Positions 15,404 to 23,886 of a stretch of 36,568 bases of DNA are shown one piece after another (position 1 is the first letter of the stretch; every line of letters begins with the position of its first letter). Under the pieces are notes generated by a model. The model did not search any database, was not told where the DNA came from, and was given only the letters and a program-made list of their open reading frames with translations. The stretch lies in IMG/VR virus record IMGVR_UViG_3300042879_003010, positions 1 through 36,568 of that record; one strand, 5' to 3'. The DNA comes from a virus. The position numbers and the translations under genes are program-made.

Positions 15404-15427
15404 AACCGGCTTGTGGCCGGCTCCCTG
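15404..15427 (-). promoter_or_regulatory. Leader hairpin between ribosome site and coat start
   Basis: In the 31-nt gap before the coat ATG, the only purine-rich ribosome site (AGGGAG, 15422-15427) lies more than 20 nt upstream. Between it and the ATG the RNA can fold AGCCGGC-CACAA-GCCGGUU (7 pairs including one G-U). Folding would bring AGGG to about 5 nt from AUG. This may be a structure-dependent initiation site. The closer GGTTGAG is a weaker alternative ribosome site. Confidence 0.4.
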
Positions 15428-15429
15428 TC

Positions 15430-16365
15430 TCAGATGCGCCCACCGGCAGCCTCGAAGGCTTGCTCGACGGCCTCTCGCACGGTTTTCGGAACCGCTTGGG
15501 CAGGTGCGGCAGCCGTTCCCGGCGCCCCCCGCACGACAGCGGTGGCAGCCGCCTTTTCCGTGGCCCGACGCGCGCGATCGGCGGCTTCCTGCTTGGCACG
15601 CTCGGCGGTGAGCCGCTCGGCGAGCTTGGCAGAAATGTCCGGATGCGCCTGCGTCGCCATGGCATAGGCGGTAGGCAGGTCCGCCGCGACGTTCCCAATG
15701 AGCAGCGCGCGCATGGTGGCCCGAACCTTCGGATCGGCGCGGAACTCATAGGTCTCGTTGCGGTCGAAGTCGTTGATGGCGCGCTGGGCCTCGGCCTCAG
15801 CGATCGCCGCGCGCACACGCGCATCGATGTCCTGCACCGGCGCCTCGGCCGCCTGGCCTTGCGGCGCGGCAGGCGCAGGCGCCAGGGTCCGAAGGTCCAG
15901 GCCGCGCTGCTCGGCGAAGTGGCGCACGAACCCCGCCGGGTCGCGGCCAGCCCAGTCCGATGCGTGCAGCAGCTGCTCGATCGCCTGCGCCTCGGATCCG
16001 AACGTCGCCCGCAGCGCATCCCGGCGCGGGGTCAGCAGCCTGTCGATCGGCTCCAGCGCCTGGGCACGCTCGGCCGCCGCCCGCGCCTCGGCGGCCAGCG
16101 CCTTCGCGCGCTCGCGGGCCTGGGCCGGCGTCTGCTTCCAGATATCCCGGTCCAAGCCCACCGCATCGTCAAAGTCGTCGGGCTCGGCCTCTGCCTCGGG
16201 CGCCGCGTCGGCAGGCTGCTCCGGCGGGGCTGCCGCTTGGCTGGCGAACCGCCCGGCTTCGTCCCGCGGCGGCGTCGGCTTCTCCGCGGCCTCCGCCGCC
16301 CCGACGGTCTGCTCATAGGCGGCCTCGATCGCCTCGCGCAGCGAGGGCGACATCGTCTCTTCCAT
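15430..16365 (-). CDS. Scaffolding protein
   Basis: 311 residues from ATG 16365, with AGAGGA upstream. The composition is that of a scaffold: alanine- and glutamate-rich, helical, almost no hydrophobic core, a disordered acidic stretch (PDAAPEAEAEPDDFDDAVG) near residue 60, and a basic/amphipathic C-terminus (VREAVEQAFEAAGGRI) suited to coat binding. The segment GFVRHFAEQRGLDL and the repeated charged helices lie in the middle. It sits directly before the coat gene, as usual. It would guide procapsid assembly and then leave or be degraded; no protease domain is seen. Confidence 0.8.
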   Translation of the reverse strand: MEETMSPSLREAIEAAYEQTVGAAEAAEKPTPPRDEAGRFASQAAAPPEQPADAAPEAEAEPDDFDDAVGLDRDIWKQTPAQARERAKALAAEARAAAERAQALEPIDRLLTPRRDALRATFGSEAQAIEQLLHASDWAGRDPAGFVRHFAEQRGLDLRTLAPAPAAPQGQAAEAPVQDIDARVRAAIAEAEAQRAINDFDRNETYEFRADPKVRATMRALLIGNVAADLPTAYAMATQAHPDISAKLAERLTAERAKQEAADRARRATEKAAATAVVRGAPGTAAAPAQAVPKTVREAVEQAFEAAGGRI

Positions 16366-16380
16366 GTGATCCTCTGGGGG

Positions 16381-16710
16381 TTACAGGTAGCCCTGGCGCT
16401 GGAGGGCTGCTTTCATGGACTGCGCCACGCTCGGCCCTGTCGTCTCCGGCCGCGGCCCGCGTTCCTTGAGCCGGGCGAGCTCGCTCTTGCCGATCTCGGT
16501 CGCGCCATGCGCGCGCGTCACCTGGTTGTATCGCTCGCGGCTGTCATAGACCCGGCCGTCGATCGGGTGCTTGGTCTCGGCCATCACGCCCAGGACGAAC
16601 GGGCTATCCAGGAGCGTGGGCGCGCCGTTCTGGCCGCGATAGCGGGCGGCCCGCCACTTCTCCACCACCGCCTTGGCTTCCGGGCACCAGACATAGGTCT
16701 CGCGGGTCAT
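16381..16710 (-). CDS. Small phage protein between portal and scaffold
   Basis: 109 residues from ATG 16710, overlapping the previous stop as ATGA. The centre KHPIDGRVYDSRERYNQVTRAHGATEIGK resembles the segment 'P--G--I-SR-----T-A-G--EIG' found in small proteins beside portal and scaffold genes of podoviruses. The N-terminus has YVWCPEAKAVVEKW. No metal site is complete (one cysteine). Role unknown, probably head assembly or morphogenesis. Confidence 0.6.
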   Translation of the reverse strand: MTRETYVWCPEAKAVVEKWRAARYRGQNGAPTLLDSPFVLGVMAETKHPIDGRVYDSRERYNQVTRAHGATEIGKSELARLKERGPRPETTGPSVAQSMKAALQRQGYL

Positions 16711-17042
16711 AGCAGCAACAGCACCTCTTCATCGTCCTCTTCGATCTCGGCCATGCGTCGCGCGCGATCGAGCGACGCGGCGTCGAGGCCGAGGACCCGC
16801 CCGAGGTCGCGCAGGTCGCGCGCCACCACGCGGACGGGCTTGGCCGCGCCGGGGATGATCGGCCGCACTTCCGGCACCGCTTGGGGCGGTGCGGGCTCTG
16901 GCGGGGCAGCGGTGTCCTCGCGCTCGATCTGCCGGCGCGGTGGGTAGTAGAACTCCGCGACGCCACGACGACGGCGGGCCTGGGGCGTAGGCGGCGGAGG
17001 AGGCGGAGAGGCCCCTTGCGGCGCAAAAAGCGTCAGCAGCAC
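16707..17042 (-). CDS. Proline-rich small protein with acidic tail
   Basis: 111 residues from GTG 17042, 6 bp after the previous stop. The N-terminal half is proline- and arginine-rich (GASPPPPPPTPQARRRRG), then comes a helical part (VVARDLRDLGRVLGLDAASL) and an acidic tail EIEEDDEEVLLLL. No family was recognised. It is co-transcribed with head genes and overlaps the next gene as ATGA. It is probably a minor head or assembly factor. Confidence 0.5.
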   Translation of the reverse strand: MLLTLFAPQGASPPPPPPTPQARRRRGVAEFYYPPRRQIEREDTAAPPEPAPPQAVPEVRPIIPGAAKPVRVVARDLRDLGRVLGLDAASLDRARRMAEIEEDDEEVLLLL

Positions 17043-17048
17043 GGCGCG

Positions 17049-17216
17049 CTAGCCGTCGGCGGCTTCGAGCCGCGCGATGCTTTCCAGCGTCGTCGCCGTG
17101 TCCGCATCGTAATGCGCCACGAGGGCCAAGTCGCCGCGGTCAGCCGCAGCGGTTCGCGCGGCAGCGTTCGTCGCCAAGCGCGCACGAAGGATTTGCAGGG
17201 TCTGTTCGGGGGACAT
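17049..17216 (-). CDS. Short helical protein
   Basis: 55 residues beginning MSPEQTLQILRARLATNAAA and ending SIARLEAADG, a single-domain amphipathic helical protein. The start is ATG 17216, placed 6 bp after the stop of the fibre-like virion gene; GGGGG of the preceding bases may serve as ribosome site. It fills the only gap in this part of the operon and has coding-type third positions, so I take it as real. Function unknown. Confidence 0.6.
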   Translation of the reverse strand: MSPEQTLQILRARLATNAAARTAAADRGDLALVAHYDADTATTLESIARLEAADG

Positions 17217-17222
17217 GTCGCC

Positions 17223-18848
17223 TCACGCAAAGAAGATGTCGCCGACCACATCGTTCGCGGTCACCGCCGTCGCGTCCGCGTCCGCCGCACCGGTCACAAT
17301 CGTGAAGCCGATGCCTGTCGAGAACGTGATGCCCCCCTCGCTGAAGAATGACGCCACGCCGTTCGGCGGAATGCCGATCGTGCGCGCAACCGCGGCGCCG
17401 GCGGTCGGGGTGCCTGCCACGTTATGCAGCTTCACGAACCGCCAGGATGCCGTCGTGTTTGCGAAGAACCAGCCGAACACCTTGCCGGCCGTCGTCTTGA
17501 TGTTGGTCGCATTCGTGCTGCCGGCCGCGACGACGTGGCCGGCGGTCGTGTTGAGACCTGAGGCCGTGGCGCGGTACTGGACGCCCACGTCGCCCACGAG
17601 CGATGTCCCGGCGACCAGCGCTGGCTGCGTGAAGGTGACGGTGACGGTGCCCTGCTGCGCGACTGGCAGCGGATTGGCTGCACCATTGGCGCGGGCGCCC
17701 TGGATATAGACCGGCGTGTTCGGAAACTTCTCGACCGAGCAAAACGACATCGTCCAGGTTGTGCTGCTCGCCGGCGTTCCGATGTTGAACGCCCACAGGA
17801 AAACGTAGAGGTCGCGATTATCGTCCGGGATGTTTTCAACGCGGCTCGCCCGCGCCGCAACAGTCGGCGTGATTGTCGAGGCACGAAGCTGGTCGAACCA
17901 GAACACCTCGCGGCCCGTCAGTTCGGCGTGAATGACCGTTCCCGGCGAGGCCGTCGTGTTGATCGTCGCCGTCGTGTCGCCCGTCGCCCACCCGCGTCGC
18001 TGCGCGTCTACAGCCACGGCGGTCGCAGTCGTGCCGGTGAAGAGGTTGCGGACGTAGGAATGGCCGAACACGGTTGCCGTACAGGAGCCAGACGCCGGCC
18101 AGCCCGAAACCGTGAGGTTATAGGACACGCCCGGCACCACCGACGCGATGGCGTAGCGCCCCGGTACGCCGTTCGCCCCGACGATGCGGCCGAGCAAGAC
18201 GAACTGGCCGACGCTCGTGGCCGTAAACGGGTGCCCGGCCTGTGCGATTGTGATGCTGGTCGCGCTGTTGATCGTGACCGCGAGGCCCTCGCCGATCAGA
18301 TCAGCCAGCAGCACCGCGACGTTGTTCGCGGCCAAGCGCTGCGACAGGACGGTCGCGAACTTGAGCCGCAGCGAGCCGCGCCACGACTGGACAGAGCGGG
18401 TAAAAAACTCGGCATTGGCTGTCGTGCCCGCAACCACGCTAAGCGCGCCCGTTGCCTGCGAAAACGAGACGCCCGTGCCGGTGTGCGGCGTGACGAACTG
18501 CGACGAGATGACCGACGCGCCGACTTCGGAAAAGCTGACGTTCCAGACCTCCTGCCCGATCAGCCGCATCGGAATGCCGGGCGCTTCGTTGTCGGCGGGG
18601 CGCGTGATGAGCGCAGGCACTTTGCCGTTGATCGCCGAAATGGTCGCTTCGGTCGCAGCGCCGGCCGGCAATGGCAACGATCCCGCGGAGACCGGCAGCG
18701 GATTGGCTGCCGACACGTCGCCGTCGTTGACGCCGTCCGCGCCGTGGATCAACTTGATCCGCTGGAACTTATTCCCGCCGATGTCGTCAACCGCGACGGG
18801 AACCGCGTTCGGATCCGATGAAGGCAGATAGCCTACGCTGTCGCTCAC
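17223..18848 (-). CDS. Fibre- or decoration-like virion protein
   Basis: 541 residues from GTG 18848, overlapping the portal stop as GTGA. The N-terminus contains VAVDDIGGNKFQRIKLIHGADG and the phrase AANPLPVS, repeated later as AANPLPVAQQG. This pattern is common in phage virion proteins of unknown role that carry beta-sandwich domains. The body is Thr/Ser/Val/Gly-rich beta sequence. Position between portal and scaffold is unusual for a tail fibre and suggests a head fibre or decoration protein. Its GC content is lower than that of the portal gene, as is common for surface proteins. Confidence 0.65.
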   Translation of the reverse strand: MSDSVGYLPSSDPNAVPVAVDDIGGNKFQRIKLIHGADGVNDGDVSAANPLPVSAGSLPLPAGAATEATISAINGKVPALITRPADNEAPGIPMRLIGQEVWNVSFSEVGASVISSQFVTPHTGTGVSFSQATGALSVVAGTTANAEFFTRSVQSWRGSLRLKFATVLSQRLAANNVAVLLADLIGEGLAVTINSATSITIAQAGHPFTATSVGQFVLLGRIVGANGVPGRYAIASVVPGVSYNLTVSGWPASGSCTATVFGHSYVRNLFTGTTATAVAVDAQRRGWATGDTTATINTTASPGTVIHAELTGREVFWFDQLRASTITPTVAARASRVENIPDDNRDLYVFLWAFNIGTPASSTTWTMSFCSVEKFPNTPVYIQGARANGAANPLPVAQQGTVTVTFTQPALVAGTSLVGDVGVQYRATASGLNTTAGHVVAAGSTNATNIKTTAGKVFGWFFANTTASWRFVKLHNVAGTPTAGAAVARTIGIPPNGVASFFSEGGITFSTGIGFTIVTGAADADATAVTANDVVGDIFFA

Positions 18849-21058
18849 TGGATCACCCGCCTTGTGCCTGCCGCGCGCCCGTCAGGCCCGCGCACGATCT
18901 CCACCGGCGCCGCCATCAGCCGGGCCGCCTCCGCAATCGCCTGCGTGGCCTGGGCCATCTGCGCCGCGGCCTGCGTGGTCGCCTGCGCCGCCTCACTCGA
19001 CACCGCAGCCGCCTGCGTCACCTGCGCCGCAGCCTGCGCCAGCGGCGCAAGCGCCTCGCCCACAGCGCGCTCCGTCTCCTGCCCCAGGGACAGCGCCACT
19101 GTGGGCGCGCGCGTCTCGGCGCGCTCCGCCGCCTTCTGCGCGGCCTGCATCTCAGCAATCTGAAGCCGCACACCAAGCTCCGCCTGGTGCCGCTGCGCCT
19201 CGGCCGCAATCTCCATCTCCTTGACGCGCATCTGCACCTCGGCCTTGCCAGCCTCGATCTGCGCCCGAGACTGCAGCTCCGCCGCCTTGGCCTGCGCGTC
19301 CATCTGCGCCCGCTGCGCCTCAGCCTGCATCGCCATCTCCTCCGGAGACGGACCCTGCGGCACCCCCTGCGCCGGCGCCGGCTGCGACAGCGCCTGCATC
19401 GCGCGCTCGACCAGCTCCTCGGCCTCCTCGCCGCCGCGGAACCGCCGCACCGCCATCGTCAGCAGCCCGCCCACCATCTCCGCCATGGCACCGACCGCAT
19501 GCGGCGCCTGCATCGCCACGCCCTGCACGATCGGCATCGTACCGCTCAGGAACCCGGACACACCAGTCAGCAGCTCCGTCGCCGCCTGACGCTCAGCCAT
19601 CTCATCCGGCGCAATCGTGCTGTCCGTTTCCACGTCCACGCGGTAGGACCGCAGCGCATCCGGACCCTTGAGCAGCGCCAGCGCATCGCCCAGGTACTGC
19701 GCCTCGCTCTCAGGCAGCGCCTCGGCATTCGCCTCAGCGAAGATCGTCTCCGGCTCGAAATGCCCGCACACGACGTCCGCCATGATCTCGATCGCGTCGC
19801 GGCACCACCGCGCCACCTCCTGCTGCCGGTCGCGGACCCGGATCGAGCCCCACTGCGCCTTGATCTGCTGCGCCGTCGCCGTCTCGCTCGCAGCCGTCTG
19901 CCCGCGCAGGATGTCGGACAGCCCCGTGACCTCGTACGCGTCCCGCTTAACCGCCTCCCGGAGCTCAAGCAGCCGCGCCAGCGTCTCCGCGACCTCGTGC
20001 ACCGGCAGCCAGGCGATGGCGTCGTCCATCGGACGCCCCTGCCCTAGCGCCCAGCTGCTCACCGGCACCAGCGCGACCTCCTGGGCGCTGTCGAGGCCCT
20101 TCTGGATGTCCGCCTGCGTCTCGCCCGGCACGAAGCCAATCAGCTTGAGCGCCTTGGACAGCGCCGCGATCCGCGTCGTCAGGTCGTCAAGCTCCAGCGC
20201 CTGATCCTGGTAGTAGACAAAATCCGGCACCGGCACTGTGGACCCGGTCGTCATGGTCCCGAACATCGGCCGCGGGCACGGGAACCGCCCCCGCATCCGG
20301 AGCGGATACGGCCGCACGTCCAGCGGCTCCGGCACCGACCGATGCAGCCAGACCACCTCGCGGCGGGTCGCATCCCACACCTCGTAGACCGTGGCCTTGC
20401 CGATGACGTCGGCCTTCGCCTCGTTCGTCCCCGACGAGGTCTCCGCGGGCGCACGATCGAGCGGCACGGCCTTCGCCACGTCGCCGAACCTCTCGCGCAG
20501 CTCGTCGCGCGTCATGTAGGCGGCACGCCAGACAGCGCTCACCTCCGCCCAGGTCCGCGCGCCGGCGGTGAAGCCGAAGTCCCGCCAGTGGACCTGCTGC
20601 AGCACCGCGCGCTCGCCAGCCTCCGACGGCTCGTAGAACACCCACCCGACGCCCTGCCCGACCAGCAGATAGTCCTGCACCGCGGAGCGCGCCGCGAGGC
20701 CGAAATCCCCGCCCTTCTCGATCTGGCACGACAGCGACCTCTCGAGCAGCCGGGCCGCCACACGCCCGACCGGATCGCGATCGCGGAAGCGCCGGAACAC
20801 CCGCGGCTGGGGGTCGCGCGCGTAGACCGTCGGCGTCAGGACCTCGATATTCGCCCACAGCAGCGCGAACCGCCGCTCCGTCGTGTTGCCGTGTTCGCTC
20901 CGATAGCGCTTGGTGATCTTGTCCGCGCGCTCGGTATAGCCGTGCCGCTCGCGCTCGAACGCCTCGATCTCAGCCCGCCACCGGGACGCCAAGCCACGCG
21001 GCGGCGCGCCGAAGTCGGCCTCCGTCTCCGCCGCCGGCGCTGCACTGCCCTGGTCCAT
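18845..21058 (-). CDS. Portal protein
   Basis: 737 residues from ATG 21058; the A of its ATG is the last base of the terminase TGA stop. Portal-type signs: an N-terminal ERERHGYTERADKITKRYRSE helix, FALLWANIEVLTPTVYARDPQPRVF (about 64-88), SAVQDYLLVGQGVGWVFYEP (crown/wing), a stem-like VYYQDQALELDDLTTRIAAL near residue 282, and VKRDAYEVTGLSDILRGQT near 375. Residues about 550-715 are a long Ala/Gln/Glu helix with coiled-coil character, comparable to the P22 portal barrel. It would form the dodecameric DNA gate and dock terminase and the gp4-like adaptor. Confidence 0.85.
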   Translation of the reverse strand: MDQGSAAPAAETEADFGAPPRGLASRWRAEIEAFERERHGYTERADKITKRYRSEHGNTTERRFALLWANIEVLTPTVYARDPQPRVFRRFRDRDPVGRVAARLLERSLSCQIEKGGDFGLAARSAVQDYLLVGQGVGWVFYEPSEAGERAVLQQVHWRDFGFTAGARTWAEVSAVWRAAYMTRDELRERFGDVAKAVPLDRAPAETSSGTNEAKADVIGKATVYEVWDATRREVVWLHRSVPEPLDVRPYPLRMRGRFPCPRPMFGTMTTGSTVPVPDFVYYQDQALELDDLTTRIAALSKALKLIGFVPGETQADIQKGLDSAQEVALVPVSSWALGQGRPMDDAIAWLPVHEVAETLARLLELREAVKRDAYEVTGLSDILRGQTAASETATAQQIKAQWGSIRVRDRQQEVARWCRDAIEIMADVVCGHFEPETIFAEANAEALPESEAQYLGDALALLKGPDALRSYRVDVETDSTIAPDEMAERQAATELLTGVSGFLSGTMPIVQGVAMQAPHAVGAMAEMVGGLLTMAVRRFRGGEEAEELVERAMQALSQPAPAQGVPQGPSPEEMAMQAEAQRAQMDAQAKAAELQSRAQIEAGKAEVQMRVKEMEIAAEAQRHQAELGVRLQIAEMQAAQKAAERAETRAPTVALSLGQETERAVGEALAPLAQAAAQVTQAAAVSSEAAQATTQAAAQMAQATQAIAEAARLMAAPVEIVRGPDGRAAGTRRVIQ

Positions 21059-22488
21059 CAGATGCGCCCACCCGTGCGCGCGCGCTCAGGTCGCAGGTCC
21101 GCGATGCGGAACACACCCGGCGGCAATGGCTTCTGGACGGGCGGCGCGTCGCGCATCATCGGCCGCGACATGCAGGCATAGCGTATCTCGTCCGCCGCAT
21201 GGTCCTCGCCCTCTGTGTCCACGTCCTCGGCTCGCGAGGCATCGTGCTGCAGCGCCGGCAGCGTGCGGATCGCATCCACACACGTCGCGAAGATCAGCAT
21301 CATCGGCTGTCCCTCCGCATCGCCCTTGAGCCTCTGCCGCACCTGGTCCCAGCCGCCGAGCGCGCCCATCCGCGCGACCCGCGCGTTGTCCGCCGGCTTG
21401 AACGTCACGCCGGCACGCCCCATCCGCTCGGCGATCGAAGGCCCGCCGTCAGAGGAGAAGATCGCCGGATCGGCCACGCCAAGCACCTGACCAGGGTCCG
21501 AAGTCTCGCGGCGCTTGATGCCCGTCGCCACTTCCTCTGCCGTCAGCCGCAGCCCGACATTCGGCTCGCCCGTCGATCCGTACCACTCGCGGTACCGCAC
21601 CAGCGCACCCCGCGCGATGTCCGGCAGCGTGCCGTCCGACACCGCCCACCAGCCGACAGAGAACGGCCGCGCGCTGCCCCAATCGAGGGACCGGAACCGC
21701 TGCCAGTGCTCCGGCAGCGCCCGCGGCGCGATGATGTGCCGGCCGGCGTCGAACTCCGGGAAGAACGCGCCCGCGATGACCGACCAGTCGCCCTCCAGCC
21801 ACGCCCGCACGAGCTCCGGAGAGCCCGCGGCCTTGAGCCTCGACACGTAGTCCGCGCCGAGGTGCCGGTTGTCCGTCACGCGCGAGGGGATGTAGACCCG
21901 CTCCAGCCCGGTGCGGTCGTCGCGGATCACATGCCAGCCGAGCGGGGCCGGGTCGATGTAGCGCGCCCTCACCCACTGGTGTCCCGGCCCGCCCGGGTTG
22001 CCCGTCAGCCGGATGCGGCACGGCACGCCAGCGCCAGAGCGGAGCGTCGCGAACAGCTTCATGATCGGCGCAGGCGACGGGAAGTTCCCCGCCTCCTCGA
22101 CATACACCCGCGTGTAGCTGTGGCCCTGGTAGCCCTCGGCGTCCGCGTCACGCTCCAGGTAGGCGAATGTCAGCCGCGCGCCGCCTGGCATCACGCAGCG
22201 CATCGGCACCGCCGTGAACGTCGCGCCCAGCGGGCCGAACAGCGCCCGCGCCCGCTCGAATGTCTCCGCGAGCTCGACCCGCGTCCGGCGCACCATCAGG
22301 CCGATGGCAGCGGCTCCGTAGCGGTCCGCATGCACAGCCCATTCGCCGAGCACGCCGTCCGTCTTGCCCCCGCCGCGCGCGCCCCCGAAGAACGCCTCGA
22401 ACACCGGGCAGGTCAGCAGCGCAGTCTGCGGCCCCGGCTGCGGACGCCAGACTACCGAGGCGGCTTCGGCTTGTGCTGCTGTGCCCAC
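21058..22488 (-). CDS. terL: Terminase large subunit
   Basis: 476 residues from GTG 22488, overlapping the small subunit by 37 bp; the longer frame upstream is shadow sequence. ATPase motifs: Walker A GGARGGGKT (35-43), Walker B VYVEE (128-132) and coupling motif LTGNPGG (161-167). Nuclease acidic residues: D269 in RSLDWG, D340 in GVADPA and D433 in HAADEIRYA. It powers DNA packaging through the portal and cuts the concatemer. All key residues are present. Confidence 0.92.
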   Translation of the reverse strand: MGTAAQAEAASVVWRPQPGPQTALLTCPVFEAFFGGARGGGKTDGVLGEWAVHADRYGAAAIGLMVRRTRVELAETFERARALFGPLGATFTAVPMRCVMPGGARLTFAYLERDADAEGYQGHSYTRVYVEEAGNFPSPAPIMKLFATLRSGAGVPCRIRLTGNPGGPGHQWVRARYIDPAPLGWHVIRDDRTGLERVYIPSRVTDNRHLGADYVSRLKAAGSPELVRAWLEGDWSVIAGAFFPEFDAGRHIIAPRALPEHWQRFRSLDWGSARPFSVGWWAVSDGTLPDIARGALVRYREWYGSTGEPNVGLRLTAEEVATGIKRRETSDPGQVLGVADPAIFSSDGGPSIAERMGRAGVTFKPADNARVARMGALGGWDQVRQRLKGDAEGQPMMLIFATCVDAIRTLPALQHDASRAEDVDTEGEDHAADEIRYACMSRPMMRDAPPVQKPLPPGVFRIADLRPERARTGGRI

Positions 22489-22820
22489 GCCTCGGTCGTC
22501 TCCGCCTCGGCCGGCGCCGCGATGACGTAGCCGACACGCTCGCCCGCGCTGGTGATGTCCTGCGTCGGCGCACCGTCCATCCGGTCCGCCGCTTTGGCGA
22601 CCATCGTCGCGTGGTGCGGGTGGGTCGGATCCTGGAGGATCGCAATCCACCGCTCGGCAGCGAGCTCACGCGCGCCGCCCTCGATCATCAGGTCCGCGAC
22701 CGACCTCTTGCCCGCGCCGTTCTTGACCCCAGGCGGCCGGCCAGGACCGCCGCCGCGGTTGCCCGGCCCCTTCGCAGGGCCACCCCAGCCAGGACCGCCG
22801 ATGCCCCGCTGCTTCGTCAT
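22452..22820 (-). CDS. terS: Terminase small subunit
   Basis: 122 residues from ATG 22820. The N-terminus is a Gly/Pro/Arg/Lys-rich flexible region with GRPPGVKNGAGKRS (about 28-41), a common opening of small terminases in alphaproteobacterial phages. A helical domain follows (VADLMIEGGARELAAERWIAIL, then TMVAKAADRMDGAP), and the tail ends PKPPR. It recognises the packaging start and stimulates the large subunit. Position directly before the large-subunit gene supports the call; no classical helix-turn-helix is obvious. Confidence 0.75.
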   Translation of the reverse strand: MTKQRGIGGPGWGGPAKGPGNRGGGPGRPPGVKNGAGKRSVADLMIEGGARELAAERWIAILQDPTHPHHATMVAKAADRMDGAPTQDITSAGERVGYVIAAPAEAETTEAWAQQHKPKPPR

Positions 22821-22822
22821 GG

Positions 22823-22861
22823 TCAGCCCTTCCGGCCGCCCTTCTTTTTGCCGTAGCCCAT
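22823..22861 (-). CDS. 12-residue lysine/glycine micro-ORF
   Basis: ATG 22861 is preceded by an ideal ribosome site (AAGGAGG, 6 nt spacing) and encodes MGYGKKKGGRKG, stopping 2 bp before the terminase small-subunit ATG. The small subunit has no comparably strong site of its own, so this may be a leader that couples translation. The peptide is highly basic, so it may instead be a functional nucleic-acid-binding peptide. The 200 bp upstream (22862-23065) holds no gene; it includes the palindrome GTGTACAC (22901-22908). Confidence 0.55.
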   Translation of the reverse strand: MGYGKKKGGRKG

Positions 22862-23065
22862 AGTTGCCTCCTTGAGATAGCGCGCCCGCTCCCGACCATC
22901 GTGTACACCTAGTGCCCCCGCATACACGGTGACGCGCCGCCGCGCGCTGGTTCGGGGCGATCCGCCAGGCGGGCGCAGGCCAGCGGCTGGAGATGCGGGG
23001 GCTTGGGGGAGCGCCGGACACACGTCCTGCACGTTATCCCCTCATGGAGGCTTTTCGGTCCGGTG

Positions 23066-23596
23066 TCAAGCGTCTAGCTGCCAATGCTCCACCAGTCTCT
23101 CAAGCACAGCCAGCACCGCCCCGCGCGCCACATGCCGGGACTGCGACAGGCTCGACCCGATGTCCTCCAGCGTCAGCCCGGCGATCGCCACCATGTCGGC
23201 CACCCGCCGGCCGTGACGTCCGATGGCGTCCCGCGCGCGGCGCAGCTCGTGCTCGGCGTCGATCTGCATCTCGCTCGGGCCGTACCCCTGCCCCGGCTGC
23301 CGGACCGGCGGGCGATCGGGCCGCCAGCATGCCCCGCTGGCCCGCTCCGCCAGGTCACGATAGCGGTCGGCGGCCTCGCGCTGCTCGTCTGTGATCGAGC
23401 CCTCGCGCCAGAGCCGGTGATAGCCCGGGACGCGCTGGGCACCGCGGACGGTCCTGTGGGGATCGGCGACGTCCGGGCGATCGGCGATCTCGACGTCCTG
23501 CCGCTGTGGCACGAGGCGGCCATTGGCCCAGCGAGTGGGTCCGTAGTCAGAGGCCGGCTCGGTGCTGCGGGCGGCGGTACGGCGCGGGCTGGGCAT
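23066..23596 (-). CDS. DUF6456-like regulatory or packaging-associated protein
   Basis: 176 residues from ATG 23596, with GAGAGG upstream; the longer frame runs into the repeat region and is not coding-like. The N-terminus is basic and disordered. The middle has GYHRLWREGSITDEQREAADRYR, and the C-terminal half has ARDAIGRHGRRVADMVAIAG, then LTLEDIG and a terminal helix (AVLAVLERLVEHWQ). This arrangement resembles the DUF6456 domain of alphaproteobacterial proteins as I remember it. It is the first gene after the non-coding repeat region and precedes terminase, so a role in late-gene control or packaging-site recognition is plausible. Confidence 0.55.
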   Translation of the reverse strand: MPSPRRTAARSTEPASDYGPTRWANGRLVPQRQDVEIADRPDVADPHRTVRGAQRVPGYHRLWREGSITDEQREAADRYRDLAERASGACWRPDRPPVRQPGQGYGPSEMQIDAEHELRRARDAIGRHGRRVADMVAIAGLTLEDIGSSLSQSRHVARGAVLAVLERLVEHWQLDA

Positions 23597-23770
23597 GTCG
23601 CTACCTCTCGGGCGCGGGGGATTGGGGGGGGAGGACGGGTCGCGCGCGTGATTTTTGGGGGGAGATGTGTCGGAAGGCTTGGGAAGTGTCGACGTCAAGC
23701 CGTTGATATTGCGGCTTATTCCTGCTTTCCGACACTGCCGACGCTCCGACACATCGAACAAAACTTCCCG

Positions 23771-23814
23771 ATGTGCGTGTGTGCGGGCGCGCGTGTGTAT
23801 ATATATCATTTTAT
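23771..23814. promoter_or_regulatory. Alternating purine-pyrimidine tract and AT-rich stretch
   Basis: Bases 23771-23785 and 23787-23806 alternate purine and pyrimidine without a break (GT, GC and AT steps), interrupted only at 23786. The tract ends in TATATATATCATTTTAT (23798-23814), by far the most AT-rich stretch in the region. Such DNA is prone to Z-form under supercoiling and to melting, fitting an unwinding element. For leftward transcription, TATATA or TAAAAT on the other strand could be a -10 element. Confidence 0.5.
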
Positions 23815-23886
23815 GTGTCGGAAGTGTCGGAAGGGGGGGTAGAAGGGGTTAGTGCGTTGATGTTGCTGGAAAGTTTGTTCCGACGC

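Noticed and set aside
15391-16947. Long rightward open frame (518 codons) opposite the scaffold gene
   Set aside because: Low-complexity Arg/Gly/Leu shadow of an alanine-rich leftward gene.
21199-22530. Long rightward open frame (443 codons) opposite terminase
   Set aside because: Antisense to terminase large subunit with complete ATPase and nuclease residues.
23044-23073. TTGACA and GATAAC on the leftward strand as a packaging-operon promoter
   Set aside because: The spacing is about 25 bp, far from 16-18, and TTGACA overlaps the stop of the preceding gene; no convincing -10 at the right distance.
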